Part shown: piece after piece, positions 16,108-25,256 of the stretch
Layout of the letters: each line of letters begins with the position of its first letter
How positions within the stretch are numbered: position 1 is the first letter of the stretch
Assembly (NCBI GenBank): GCA_949284415.1
Contig: CASDVM010000008.1
Span: forward strand, 100,711 to 164,710
Origin: an uncultured bacterium
Lineage (GTDB): Bacteria; Cyanobacteriota; Vampirovibrionia; Gastranaerophilales; Gastranaerophilaceae
Direction: 5' to 3'
Length of the DNA: 64,000 nucleotides
Notes under the pieces: generated by a model
What the model saw: the letters and a program-made list of their open reading frames with translations, nothing else
Databases searched by the model: none
What the model was told of the DNA's origin: nothing
Program-made: the position numbers and the translations under genes

Positions 16108-17319
16108 TTATTTAAGCGGGTATGATTCTAAATATTTAGACAATTCTTCCGTTTTGGATTTTAAGGTATTAACAATTCTTGTTGTTTCTGCTTTAATCAA
16201 ATTTTCGTTTTGCAATGTTACTTTCCCGAAAAGTGGAGGATAATTAACATTTTTCAAAAACATGTCTTTAAAATTTTTGATATCCTCATAATCGTTTTTA
16301 TCAATTATAGCTGCCACATCTGTCAAATCAATAAATAACTCTCCCAATGCAATTTTGGCTTTTACAATTTTTTTTGAATTAATATATTTCTGTATTTTCA
16401 GCATATGTGAAAGTATTAATTCATAGTTATTTTTTATTTTAGATTTTTTATCGGGCATATAATTTTTAAAATAATTAATTGTCTGGCTGTATCCTGATTC
16501 AATAAGTTCCAGACGTTTGTTTTCATTAATATTGAAATCGACTACAACTATATCGCCTGTGTTTAGAACAATGTAATCAAATTTGTCTTTATCCGCATAA
16601 AGATTTGTTATAAATGATGTGGACATTGCAGTCATACAGCTGTAGACTGCATTAGCATAATCAATGCCTGATATATCATTTTTATCATTTGTGTCATAAT
16701 AGCCTTCAAGTCTGAATTCAAGTATTCTTTCGTCTTTTAAAAGCAAATTTTTTGAAAGCTTCCACATCGGCCAGCTCTTTTGTAAATCACCGTCTACAAG
16801 AAGAGTATTATTGTATTCAATAGGTTTCATAAGCCCTGGCATACAGCAAGAAATTCTGACTGCCGATGCTATCTCATAATCAGGTGTTTCAAATTTTGAA
16901 AATTCTTTGCATTCAAAATTTGAAAGATTTGTTGTAATAACAACTAGATTTTTATCGATATCTTTGAATGTAACGGCGCGATTTGCCCCTTTTTTGTACT
17001 TTTCTCCGTAAAACTTCTTTTCAATAAGCTCTCTGACCCATTCTAAAAATACTTCCCCCTTGCTTAGAGCAAAAATAGGACCAATCCCTATAGAAATATC
17101 TTTAAAAAGCTCAAAATTAACCTTTATAAAAACTTCTTTCAAATCTTCTGCACTGTAGCCGACAGCAAGCAAAGCTGCAATAATTGAGCCTACCGATGAT
17201 CCTGCAAGGGTATGAGGACTAATTCCGAGTTCTTCCATTGCTTTTACGGCACCTATGTAGGCCATTCCGCGGATTGCTCCACCCCCGAACAAACATGCGT
17301 ATTTAAAACTGTTATTCAT
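16108..17319 (-). CDS. patatin-like phospholipase / acyl hydrolase
   Basis: The 403-residue protein opens with the oxyanion-hole sequence GGGAIRG (12-18) and the nucleophile elbow GSSVG (Ser42). It has the second half of the Ser-Asp dyad in VDGDLQKSWPM (near residue 178), where most members have DGG or DGA. Residues beyond about 290 form a helical, Lys-rich tail without a known motif. It should hydrolyse lipid acyl esters; whether it acts on the cell's own membrane or is an effector is unknown, and there is no signal peptide. TATAAT lies 6 nt before the ATG and there is no ribosome-binding site, so the mRNA is probably leaderless. Confidence 0.88.
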   Translation of the reverse strand: MNNSFKYACLFGGGAIRGMAYIGAVKAMEELGISPHTLAGSSVGSIIAALLAVGYSAEDLKEVFIKVNFELFKDISIGIGPIFALSKGEVFLEWVRELIEKKFYGEKYKKGANRAVTFKDIDKNLVVITTNLSNFECKEFSKFETPDYEIASAVRISCCMPGLMKPIEYNNTLLVDGDLQKSWPMWKLSKNLLLKDERILEFRLEGYYDTNDKNDISGIDYANAVYSCMTAMSTSFITNLYADKDKFDYIVLNTGDIVVVDFNINENKRLELIESGYSQTINYFKNYMPDKKSKIKNNYELILSHMLKIQKYINSKKIVKAKIALGELFIDLTDVAAIIDKNDYEDIKNFKDMFLKNVNYPPLFGKVTLQNENLIKAETTRIVNTLKSKTEELSKYLESYPLK

Positions 17320-17338
17320 ACAATTATTATACTATAAT

Positions 17339-18847
17339 TTAAAATTTTATATCTGTATTAAACAGTGTATTTTTATAATAGTTTATGTCATCAGACGGTT
17401 GTATAAATTTCCTGTCAGCTTCTGATGCTGGCAGAAAAACACCGAATTTTTTACCTTCATAAACAACTTTCCACTCTTTAGAATTTTTGAGTTTATTATA
17501 AATCGGATACATATTTTCTAAAATCATGACATCAGGCGGAAAGTTTTCTAAAACAAAATTCCAATTCGGGTAAGCAAGAAAAAATTCTTTCAGTGCCGGC
17601 ACCATATAGTCGTAATAAACTTCTTCATATCTTCCGTCCATAAATATAAGATTATTTGGATATAGTTTGTAAGACACGTAGCTTCCAAATCCGAAATTTG
17701 TCAATATATTACCTTTCAAATTATTTATTTTGACAAATTCAACTTCTTTAACAGGATAAATATCAATTCCTGCAGGGACAGAAAAGTTTTTGGCAGTAAG
17801 CGTAAACAGTGAAATAAAGAGAATTGCCGCATAGACTGCTTTATCTTTCCACCAGGGAAATTTGAGATTTTCGATGAGTTTATAAAAATCCTCATATACA
17901 AAACATACAGATGCAACAGCAAAAAACGGCAGTAGTTTTACATGCTCGATTGCAAGATACAGTGTTGATAAAAGAACAATAAGTTTTACTTTATCCGCCT
18001 TTAAATACCAATCTTTGATTGAGTTAAATCTTATATTTTTGAATATAAAAATGCCTTCAATGATAACGGAAGCAAACATGAAAACCTTGAATTCTATTTG
18101 TTTTGCCAGATAATATTTTGAGAATAATCCCCACCATTCAACAATATATGGTCTCTGCATTGTATTTGCCATAAAAAGAAATTTTATATAATCATATCCC
18201 CACGGATTTATGAAAAGAGCAGGAAGACATACCGCGAGTGTTATCAAATATTTTTTGAACGGTTTCTTGTTTAAAAATTCGCCGAGTGTGTACATTCCGA
18301 GAAGCCCGAGACCGGAGACTACTCCTCCGTGTACATTGTTCCAGAAAATTACTAAAAAAGGTATTAAATAAAGCAGTTTGTTACTGCCGTTTCGGACTTT
18401 TTCCAGAAGATAAATAAATATTGTAAACAGCAAAAAGCTGAACATGTGGCACCTTACAGGGCTGTTTAAATTTGTCATGACAGCCATAAGGGCAAAAAAG
18501 TAGAATAAAATATTATACGGGTTAATACTTGTTCTTATTTTTACAATTCGAGAGGCAGTAAAGAATATTAAGAAAAGCATTATCGCTTGCAAAATTATAA
18601 GGCTGTATGCCCCGAAAAGTTTTAAAACCGTATAGAAGATTACTCCTGATCCCCATTCATGATCCCACCAGGTGTGAACGGGAGTATATGATAAAAAGTC
18701 TGAAGTAAGTACATGCCCTCCTTCAACAACCCCCATGCCGGCTATTAAACGCGCCCACAAATCAAAATCAAAATTATTTGCCGTTGTAGAGAATGCAAGT
18801 ATCAGCAAGAATAATGTTATATAAAATAATATCCCCTTTTTATCCAT
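17339..18847 (-). CDS. polytopic membrane protein, probable GT-C-type glycosyltransferase
   Basis: A 502-residue protein with about ten or more hydrophobic helices in the first 370 residues and a soluble C-terminal part. The loop after the first helix contains NFDFDLWARLIAG and TPVHTWWDHEWGSG. Acidic residues in the first outer loop and a conserved His-Glu are the hallmark of GT-C enzymes that use lipid-linked sugars. The late segment GSYVSYKLYPNNLIFMDGRY also recurs in uncharacterised bacterial GT-C proteins. It probably modifies an exported glycan or protein. TAAAAT lies 7 nt before the ATG without a ribosome-binding site. It follows a terminator, so it has its own promoter, and it runs in the same direction as the patatin gene 20 bp further on. 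Confidence 0.65.
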   Translation of the reverse strand: MDKKGILFYITLFLLILAFSTTANNFDFDLWARLIAGMGVVEGGHVLTSDFLSYTPVHTWWDHEWGSGVIFYTVLKLFGAYSLIILQAIMLFLIFFTASRIVKIRTSINPYNILFYFFALMAVMTNLNSPVRCHMFSFLLFTIFIYLLEKVRNGSNKLLYLIPFLVIFWNNVHGGVVSGLGLLGMYTLGEFLNKKPFKKYLITLAVCLPALFINPWGYDYIKFLFMANTMQRPYIVEWWGLFSKYYLAKQIEFKVFMFASVIIEGIFIFKNIRFNSIKDWYLKADKVKLIVLLSTLYLAIEHVKLLPFFAVASVCFVYEDFYKLIENLKFPWWKDKAVYAAILFISLFTLTAKNFSVPAGIDIYPVKEVEFVKINNLKGNILTNFGFGSYVSYKLYPNNLIFMDGRYEEVYYDYMVPALKEFFLAYPNWNFVLENFPPDVMILENMYPIYNKLKNSKEWKVVYEGKKFGVFLPASEADRKFIQPSDDINYYKNTLFNTDIKF

Positions 18848-18894
18848 AAATTTTATTTTAGCATAAAAATAAGCATTTTGAGTGCATTTTGCAT

Positions 18895-18926
18895 TAAAAA
18901 ATCCCGCTTCAGAAAGCGGGATTTTT
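18895..18926 (-). terminator. strong terminator of the HEAT-like protein gene
   Basis: AATCCCGCTT (18900-18909) / AAGCGGGATT (18914-18923) is flanked by A and T runs on both sides, so it can work in both directions. Confidence 0.85.
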
Positions 18927-18947
18927 GATTTTTATAAGTTTAACAAA

Positions 18948-19232
18948 TTAAGCTGCAACAGAACCTTCGATTTCTCTGATTAAGTATTCTGCAACCCATT
19001 CAAAATCTTTATTATTTTCAGCAGCTTTTTTCAAATATTTAACGGAAGCATTGCCTATTCTGATCAAAGTCATGGCAACAACACCTCTTTTAATGCCTCT
19101 TACAACCTGAAGTTCATCAACAAGCTGCGGAAGGGCTGATGTACCGATATTTACAAGTTCGTTTTCCAATTCATTTTTAGTAGTGTTGTCTGCATTTTCT
19201 AATTTTGAAAGAATTTCATTAACTGTTTCCAT
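18948..19232 (-). CDS. small HEAT-repeat-like protein
   Basis: A 94-residue helical protein. The segments LENELVNIGTSALPQLVDEL, VAMTLIRIGNASVKYLKKAA and FEWVAEYLIREI resemble two to three HEAT-type repeats, which form a protein-binding solenoid. It has no membrane segment. I start at the ATG at 19232, with GGAG 9 nt upstream, rather than five codons earlier. It is a single-gene unit: TTTATAAT upstream fits a -10 box and a strong terminator follows. Its partner is not evident. Confidence 0.7.
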   Translation of the reverse strand: METVNEILSKLENADNTTKNELENELVNIGTSALPQLVDELQVVRGIKRGVVAMTLIRIGNASVKYLKKAAENNKDFEWVAEYLIREIEGSVAA

Positions 19233-19371
19233 TATAATTATCTCCATTTATCTTATCTATATTCTGATTATAAACTAAAAAATATTCAAAGTCTGATTTC
19301 CTTACATAATCTTTATATGTTTTTTATGAGGTTAATAAAGTTAATAAGAGAATAGGTGAATAATTTCTTTA

Positions 19372-19482
19372 CACCCCACCCGGCCCTCCCCCGAGGGAGG
19401 AAGTATGTGTTGTGTGAGCAGCGCACTCCCTTGCAATGAAGTTCATACAAGATTCAAATGGCGGATGGAACGGCACGTTCCC
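19372..19482. repeat. composite dispersed repeat (CCTCCC palindrome plus GGAACG palindrome)
   Basis: CCTCCC/GGGAGG forms a hairpin at 19385-19400 after ACACCCCACCC. The segment 19460-19482 (GGCGGATGGAACGGCACGTT, then CCC) forms a GGAACG/CGTTCC hairpin that ends exactly at the stop codon of the next gene. Both parts recur at 22940-23093. The rest of the gap 19248-19482 shows no gene. Confidence 0.55.
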
Positions 19483-21621
19483 TTAGCTGTAAATCTTGAA
19501 TGTTCTTTCAACGTTTTTATCAATTGCTGTTTTTATTGATTCATATTCAGTTTCAAGTGAATTGTGTTCTGTATCAATATTTTTCAGTTCAAGATCATAC
19601 ATTTTATCTTTGTTTTCTATTTTATTCATAGCTGCATTGTATTCTGCTTCGGCGATTGCAACTGCTTCCGAATTTGTTTGTTCTGTTATATCACTGCAGT
19701 TTGAATATATGACAGAGTTCCAGTTATAGCTTGAATCAACCTGTTCAAGAGTTACAAGTCCGCTTTCAAAGGCAAATTTAATCCATTCGGGACTTGATGC
19801 AAGTCCGTCCTGTAAGACTTTATAACCTTTCTGCATTCTTGTAAACAGGTTTGTATACCATTGTGCTTTTGCATCGCCGTTTTCATTGTATGAATCAGTA
19901 ACGTTGCTTGTGTCAATCCAGGCTGTTTTGGGCTCTCCATAAGTGTTCATAACCCTGTCTAATGTTACAACTTCAAAGATATTTTTAAATGATTGTATTT
20001 TCTCTTCTGGTATATCTTTTCCGTCAATTTTTCCTGTTTGCATATCCTGTTTAATTAAATCAACATCTTGCAGATATGCAAAAAGACTGTCAATGTCGGA
20101 TGTCGGATTACTGCCGAAAATTGTGCGGTAAAGCTCTTCAGCAGCGCTGCGGCAGCTCTGGTATTCTAACCAGCCTATATCCTCTGCGGATTCAGGAGTA
20201 AATTCTTCAGGATTCCAAAAAGAATATATACCTTGTTTAATTGAGTCAATTACTGTCTGAGCTGTTGATTTAATGGTTTCAAGCTCTACTGCCATAGTCT
20301 GAGAAAAAGATATTTTTGATGGTGCGGTTCCTCCTGTTCCTTTAAGATAGTCTAAAGCATCTTCAGGTATGGATATCTTAATATAATCTTCACTGTTTGG
20401 ATCTGTGCCTTTTGTAAAAACATAATTCCCGTCAACTTTTGTAGGATTAGTTAGTGTAATTTCTTCACTTGCAGCAGCTTCCTCAGAGTCTTCTTCAGTT
20501 TCATCAAGTGTATTTGTTCCGGTTAAAGTAAATGTAGACCCGTTCCAGGTAACTTTATATTCAAATACTGGCGTTCCATCATTTTGTTCTGGTTCATACT
20601 TTCCGCTTTCTTCGTTATATACTGCATTTAATGTCATATAAAGAGCTTTTTCTTCTGTATTATACTGGAAGAGATATTCACTTGAACCGTCAGCCGTTAA
20701 ATCATAAGATGTTGTCCCATTTAGAGAATCCGTGAGATTCTGGGTTAATTCTGACAAAGCTGTATTATCATTGGCATATATGCCAACTTTTGTTATAAAG
20801 TTTTTCAGGTTTTCAACTTCTTTTGTAACACTGTCTATATTTTCAGCTTTATTAATTGCATTTTCAATGGTTTCTAAAGTTTTTCCATCGTCAGTTTCAA
20901 GTTTTTCTAATTTTGCATCCATTCTTTCGGCAAGGGTTGCACAATAAATATCATATTTTTCGTTGAAATTTGACAAAGCTCTTGAATAGTTATAGTAATC
21001 TGCTGAAGCAACAGTATTATAGTATCCGTTATATATTTCTGTTGTTCCGTCTGCTTTAGTGTATGTCCCTCCGAAATACATGGCTTCAAGTTCTTCAGGT
21101 GTATAACCTGTAGATAACATTTCTTCTTCCGTAGTACCATTTTCCCCTTCTATTAACCTGCCGGAGGCATAAGCTACCTTACCGACATCATTTGGATTTA
21201 GTGCTGTTGTTTCATTAAAAGTATATTCGCTGAGATTATCAAAATAAGTTGTTGTTTCTTCCAGACCGTACATCCCGAGGAATTTGTTCACATCGCCGTC
21301 AGCGGCCTGAAAATTCTTTGCATCTTTTTCTGATACAAGAATCTGTCCCGAAGAATTTGAAATTGCGTACTGGTTATTGTAAGGGTTGAATGCAGTTAAA
21401 GAATTGTAAGTCAACTGCTGATAGCTGGTTTTATTGTCAGCATCATAATTAGTAAACATCATCTGTGTATCATTCAATGCCTGAACATAGGCATCACTTA
21501 CCTGTGCACTCTTGGTAGCAAGACGCATTTTATCATTATTGATAAGTTGAGCCCTCAACTCGTTGTCAGAGATACGAGAAGTTATTGATAACAATCTGGC
21601 TTGTCCTGCTGCCATTCCCAT
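19483..21621 (-). CDS. large lineage-specific MGMAA-QAR protein
   Basis: A 712-residue acidic protein rich in Asn, Thr, Ser and Glu, with no family I recognise. The N-terminus MGMAAGQARLLSITSRISDN is nearly the same as that of the gene starting at 63929 (MGMAASQARFLGLTARKTN). The tail (about 650-712) looks helical (EAEYNAAMNKIENKDKMYDL). There is no cleavable signal peptide or membrane helix, so the conserved N-terminus may itself direct export or assembly; that is inference. Both genes also share the leader elements ACTAAGGAAA and GAAAGGA before ATGGGNATGGC. Length and composition suggest an abundant extracellular or structural protein. No terminator with a T run is seen; a palindrome abuts the stop. 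Confidence 0.75.
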   Translation of the reverse strand: MGMAAGQARLLSITSRISDNELRAQLINNDKMRLATKSAQVSDAYVQALNDTQMMFTNYDADNKTSYQQLTYNSLTAFNPYNNQYAISNSSGQILVSEKDAKNFQAADGDVNKFLGMYGLEETTTYFDNLSEYTFNETTALNPNDVGKVAYASGRLIEGENGTTEEEMLSTGYTPEELEAMYFGGTYTKADGTTEIYNGYYNTVASADYYNYSRALSNFNEKYDIYCATLAERMDAKLEKLETDDGKTLETIENAINKAENIDSVTKEVENLKNFITKVGIYANDNTALSELTQNLTDSLNGTTSYDLTADGSSEYLFQYNTEEKALYMTLNAVYNEESGKYEPEQNDGTPVFEYKVTWNGSTFTLTGTNTLDETEEDSEEAAASEEITLTNPTKVDGNYVFTKGTDPNSEDYIKISIPEDALDYLKGTGGTAPSKISFSQTMAVELETIKSTAQTVIDSIKQGIYSFWNPEEFTPESAEDIGWLEYQSCRSAAEELYRTIFGSNPTSDIDSLFAYLQDVDLIKQDMQTGKIDGKDIPEEKIQSFKNIFEVVTLDRVMNTYGEPKTAWIDTSNVTDSYNENGDAKAQWYTNLFTRMQKGYKVLQDGLASSPEWIKFAFESGLVTLEQVDSSYNWNSVIYSNCSDITEQTNSEAVAIAEAEYNAAMNKIENKDKMYDLELKNIDTEHNSLETEYESIKTAIDKNVERTFKIYS

Positions 21622-21896
21622 AGTTGACGCTTAATCCTTTCAATTTTCCTTAGTAACTTTCACTATGGTATATCGGACTTTTTGTATAAAATCTTTAATA
21701 ATTCGGTTATGTATTGTTACAAATTGTAATAATTATTCTTATGTAATTTTTTACCTGATATTTCAGAATGAAGATTGTCAATCTTGAAAGAGACAGGAAA
21801 AAGATGCGAAAATAAATTCGGCATGACAGTTTTTATTTTATGCCATCCTGATCTTGTTTCAAAATCCCAGCATCTGTTACATACATTTTGCGCTTC
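21622..21896. other. gene-free stretch with a degenerate dispersed repeat
   Basis: Near 21619-21680 lies the leader of the 712-residue protein gene. Further right is a small palindrome AAGATTG/CAATCTT (about 21770-21785). A degenerate CCATCCTGATCTTGTTTC element at about 21842-21865 resembles the more intact element at 26814-26842. I see no RNA gene or credible reading frame. Confidence 0.4.
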
Positions 21897-22922
21897 TTAC
21901 AGTTTTAACAGTGCACTTTGCAGACGTTCAAGTTTTTTAATGGAAGTTCCTATCCCGCACAAAAGCATTGTTGAAATTTCGTTTGTTTTTTCATCTTCTA
22001 TATTAAATTCGTCAAAAAATTTTTTAGACAGCTCATACCCTGTCCAACCGTCTTTTTTTATTAGAATTTTTGTTATATCATCACCGCCAAAATCAATATT
22101 TTTTACTGATTTTTTTAATTTTTCTATTGTTTCGATAAGTTTATTAAGTTTTTTTCTCCCTTTTTCAGAATTTAGAAAATTTATATTAGCTTCAATTGTC
22201 GCTAAAAGCGGATAAGATGGCGATGTTGTATTAATCATGTCCAGTGCTTTGCAGGCATCGACATCGCAATTAATATGCAGCAAGGCTGTCGGATTTAAGC
22301 CGCCTGCAGTCTTGTGCAGTGATTGAACTGTAAAATCAGCAATATTTACCGCACTTTGCGGAAGCTTATCTGAAAACGGGTATAAAGCTCCATGTGCTTC
22401 GTCTACAATTAAATAGGCATGATTTTTTTCGCAGATCTGCTTTAATGATTTTATGTCGGAGATAATCCCCTCATAGCTTGGAGATGTAACAATAACTGCT
22501 TTAACACCTTTTATATCAATTAATTCGGGAGTCGTTTTATCCGGCACACCCCATTCCTTAATCAATGGCAAATCGTAATAAACAGGTTCACACCCTGCTA
22601 ATTTGACAGCATTTTCATGGCACGGATGCGCATTTCCCCAGATCAAAACTTTATCACCTCTTTGGGTACAAGCCAAAACAGAAGCAATTATACCGCTTGT
22701 TGAGCCGTTTGTTAAAAAATAAGTATAATTTGTCTTATAAATCTTTGCCGCTTTTTTTTGAGCTTCTGAGAGAGCTGTTTGCGGATCATGCGCATCAGTT
22801 TCAGATATATCGTATTTATAAAACTGCCTGAATTTGTTAAATATAAAAAATTTTTGACCGTGCGAAGGCGTTGTAAATAAAATTTTATTATTTTTTTTTC
22901 TTAATAATCTTATAAGGCTCAT
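21897..22922 (-). CDS. PLP-dependent Orn/Lys/Arg decarboxylase-like protein, short form
   Basis: The 341-residue protein matches the central PLP domain of the SpeA/CadA-type fold. It has TTPSHGQKF, the DAHDPQTALSEAQ region, FLTNGSTSG, IVTSPSYEGI, IVDEAHGALYPF and the cofactor lysine in QSLHKTAGGLNPTALLH. Typical members reach about 480 residues; here the C-terminal domain is nearly absent, so it may be a minimal version or not a decarboxylase. The frame extends 25 codons further, to 22997, but those codons come from a dispersed repeat and I start at ATG 22922. The ribosome-binding site GAGAGAG is weak and lies within repeat sequence. Confidence 0.75.
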   Translation of the reverse strand: MSLIRLLRKKNNKILFTTPSHGQKFFIFNKFRQFYKYDISETDAHDPQTALSEAQKKAAKIYKTNYTYFLTNGSTSGIIASVLACTQRGDKVLIWGNAHPCHENAVKLAGCEPVYYDLPLIKEWGVPDKTTPELIDIKGVKAVIVTSPSYEGIISDIKSLKQICEKNHAYLIVDEAHGALYPFSDKLPQSAVNIADFTVQSLHKTAGGLNPTALLHINCDVDACKALDMINTTSPSYPLLATIEANINFLNSEKGRKKLNKLIETIEKLKKSVKNIDFGGDDITKILIKKDGWTGYELSKKFFDEFNIEDEKTNEISTMLLCGIGTSIKKLERLQSALLKL

Positions 22923-22935
22923 TAAGACTCTCTCT

Positions 22936-23093
22936 CTAACCCTCCCACAAGGGAGGGGATAATAATATCCGACCCCTCTCACTAACTCTCTTCCCATAGG
23001 GGCGAGAGAGTTTGATATAATTTTATCATTCTGTATGATAGACTGAGCAAATTAATGCAGTTCCTTATGGGGCGGGTGGAACGGCTACGTTCC
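22936..23093. repeat. composite dispersed repeat (CCCTCCC palindrome plus GGAACG palindrome)
   Basis: CCCTCCC (22940-22946) / GGGAGGG (22951-22957) is followed by pyrimidine-rich CCCCTCTCAC. The segment 23070-23093 (GGCGGGTGGAACGGCTACGT, then TCCC) is a GGAACG/CGTTCC hairpin ending at the stop codon of the PilZ gene. This is the same two-part order as at 19372-19482. Confidence 0.55.
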
Positions 23094-23684
23094 CTATTTG
23101 TTTTGGATTTCGATGCTACGCTTTGTACAGAATTGTGTCAACGTCATCTTATCTTTGCTTGAATTATATTCAAATCTGCCGGAAACAGTGTATCCGCCGT
23201 TTTCACGTTTTTCAATTCTTATCGGACTAAAACGGCATTCCACAGACTGTTCTTCAGACAACGGCAGAACTATTGAATACTCTCTTTCAATATTGATATT
23301 TTCATTAGTTCTGAACTTCATACCGCCGGCAGAGATATCAAGCGTGGTAATTTTATTAATACCTCCGTCAAATATCAGATCAAGGTCATACACATATTTT
23401 ATACGTGTGTATTGACGTCTCTGCAAAAATCTGTGTTTTGCAGGATTTGCTATTTTTACTCTTTTGCCTTCAACTGTTTCGGGAAACGAATCAAAATACA
23501 ATGTTCCATGATTAGTCTGCGTGTAAAATTCGCAGTAATTATGGCGCAATATTCCCTGTGGCTCATAATCAAGCTCTATTGTAAAATATCTTGGTTCAAC
23601 CTCAACAATAGTACCTTTGTTTGCGCATTTAAAGTCTGAAGGCACAACTGTTATTCTTCTGTCTTTTTCAATTAATTCTCTCAT
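23094..23684 (-). CDS. PilZ-domain c-di-GMP receptor with a YcgR-like N-terminal domain
   Basis: A 196-residue protein. Residues 1-80 are a small beta domain like the N-terminal part of YcgR. The PilZ domain starts with RRQYTR, which supplies the RxxxR motif, and has DISAGGMKF, the D/N-x-S-x-x-G motif; both contact cyclic di-GMP. Such proteins change motility, pilus use or exopolysaccharide output when the messenger binds. No cyclic-di-GMP enzyme lies in the window, but prepilin genes do. Translation starts at the ATG with no strong ribosome-binding site; the gene has its own short promoter region behind a terminator. Confidence 0.9.
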   Translation of the reverse strand: MRELIEKDRRITVVPSDFKCANKGTIVEVEPRYFTIELDYEPQGILRHNYCEFYTQTNHGTLYFDSFPETVEGKRVKIANPAKHRFLQRRQYTRIKYVYDLDLIFDGGINKITTLDISAGGMKFRTNENINIEREYSIVLPLSEEQSVECRFSPIRIEKRENGGYTVSGRFEYNSSKDKMTLTQFCTKRSIEIQNK

Positions 23685-23741
23685 AATATCCTCTCTTGCA
23701 TCAATTATACTATATCTCTTAAATTTTGTCGATATCTTAAC

Positions 23742-23772
23742 AAAAAAAAGCTCCCCTTATATATTGAGGAGC
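23742..23772 (-). terminator. terminator of an unassigned small transcript
   Basis: In minus-strand direction GCTCC and GGAGC flank an AT-rich loop and lead into TTTTTTTT (23742-23749). The secY operon already has its own terminator 100 bp earlier, so this one needs another transcript. Confidence 0.65.
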
Positions 23773-23865
23773 AAATACTGAGCAATCAGAAGAGTTGAGG
23801 ATTTACATTTATATAATACTAATTTTTATATGCATAATCATTCAACAAAATATTAATTCTTTACA
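23773..23865 (-). ncRNA. candidate small RNA between two terminators
   Basis: The 93 bp between the secY terminator and the terminator at 23742-23772 hold no reading frame. On the minus strand they contain TATAAA and TATTATAT hexamers near 23807-23840 that could start a transcript of about 70-90 nt. No known RNA family is recognised. Confidence 0.3.
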
Positions 23866-23900
23866 CAAAAAAATAGCCCCTAAGTACTAGAGGCTATTTT
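23866..23900 (-). terminator. terminator of the rpsE-rpmD-rplO-secY operon
   Basis: In operon direction AAATAGCC and GGCTATTT form the outer stem with CTA/TAG inside, followed by TTTTTTG. Confidence 0.8.
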
Positions 23901-23918
23901 TTATTTAAAGTGTATCGA

Positions 23919-25256
23919 TTATTCCTTAAGGAATGATTCGTAATTTCTTGCCAGCAGATGTGTTCTGACCTGATTGATTAAATCAAGCGCTACACCGACC
24001 ATGATTATTAATGAAGTTGCGCCAATACCCTGCAGAGTTTTAATGTTTGTAACATAGCTTGCGAGAGATGGCACAAGAGCAATAATACCGAGCCCCATTG
24101 CTCCGATAAATGTTGTTTTGGTTAAAATTTTATCAAGAGCTTCTGCTGTCGGTCTGCCTGGTTTAATCCCCGGAATTGAAGAACCGTATTTCTTTAAATT
24201 ATCCGCAATATCTTTCGGCTGCATATTCGGCATAATTGAAGCATAGAAAAATGTTAATGCAACAATTAACAAGAAATACAGCACGTAATATGTTATACCG
24301 TCAGGACTTAACACCTGATTCAGGTGTATTACAACATTTTTAACAGCTTCGCTTTTAAAATTTGCCTGTCCGACAAGACTTAAAACAGTCGAGGGGAAAA
24401 GCAGAATTGCAATAGCAAAGATAATCGGCATAACACCGCCCGGATTAAGTTTAAACGGAATAAAAGAATTCATACCGCCGTAAACTTTGTTTCCGACCTG
24501 CCTTTTAGGGTTGACAATAATAACTTTTCTTACGGCTTCCTGCATAATTACAATGAAAATCATTGCAGCAAAAAATATAAGAAGCAATACTGCAAGCCCC
24601 AGCTGCATCATAGAATTATGCGCAACAATCTGCGCGGTTCTTGATGCATAAATCGGAATACCTGACAAGATACCGATAAAGATGATTAACGATCCGCCGT
24701 TTCCTATACCTTTCTCGGTAATAAGCTCCGAAATCCACATAACAAGCACCGAGCCTGCCGTTAATACAACTATTGAACTTATAAAGAACATAAGCGGATT
24801 AACGTTAGGCAATACTGCGCCCGGTAAGTGGTGCAAATATAACATAAAAATTAAAGACTGAAATACCGCCAGCACAACCGTAAATACACGCGTGTACTGG
24901 GACAATTTCCTTCTACCTGCTTCTCCTTCTTCTTTCTGCAGTTTTTCAAGCGATGGAATAACAACAGAAACAAGCTGGATAATAATCGATGATGTGATGT
25001 AAGGTCCGATGCCAAGTGCAAATATTGAAACTTTTCCAAGAGCACCACCCGAGAATAAATCCAAAAAGCCAATTATATTATTCCCTTGAGCGATATTTTG
25101 GAAAATCTGGTTATTTATACCGAATAAAGGCATCTGTACGCCAAATCTGAATGCAGCTATCATCAGGAACGTAAAGAAAATTTTTTCTTTCAAGCCTGAT
25201 GCCTGCCACATAGACATCAAATCTTCGGTTGTAGGCATTTTCATTTTTGGTGCCAT
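23919..25256 (-). CDS. secY: protein translocase subunit SecY
   Basis: The 445-residue protein has ten membrane helices and matches SecY throughout. It has the plug region GGALGKVSIFALGIGPYITSS, the first cytoplasmic loops (EEGEAGRRKLSQYTR), NGGSLIIFIGI, the RQVGNKVYGG loop and the C-terminal GVALDLINQVRTHLLARNYE. It forms the protein-conducting channel with SecE and SecG. Its ATG overlaps the rplO stop by one base (TAATG), so translation is coupled. It is the last gene of this operon; adk, map and infA, which often follow, are not present. Confidence 0.98.
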   Translation of the reverse strand: MAPKMKMPTTEDLMSMWQASGLKEKIFFTFLMIAAFRFGVQMPLFGINNQIFQNIAQGNNIIGFLDLFSGGALGKVSIFALGIGPYITSSIIIQLVSVVIPSLEKLQKEEGEAGRRKLSQYTRVFTVVLAVFQSLIFMLYLHHLPGAVLPNVNPLMFFISSIVVLTAGSVLVMWISELITEKGIGNGGSLIIFIGILSGIPIYASRTAQIVAHNSMMQLGLAVLLLIFFAAMIFIVIMQEAVRKVIIVNPKRQVGNKVYGGMNSFIPFKLNPGGVMPIIFAIAILLFPSTVLSLVGQANFKSEAVKNVVIHLNQVLSPDGITYYVLYFLLIVALTFFYASIMPNMQPKDIADNLKKYGSSIPGIKPGRPTAEALDKILTKTTFIGAMGLGIIALVPSLASYVTNIKTLQGIGATSLIIMVGVALDLINQVRTHLLARNYESFLKE

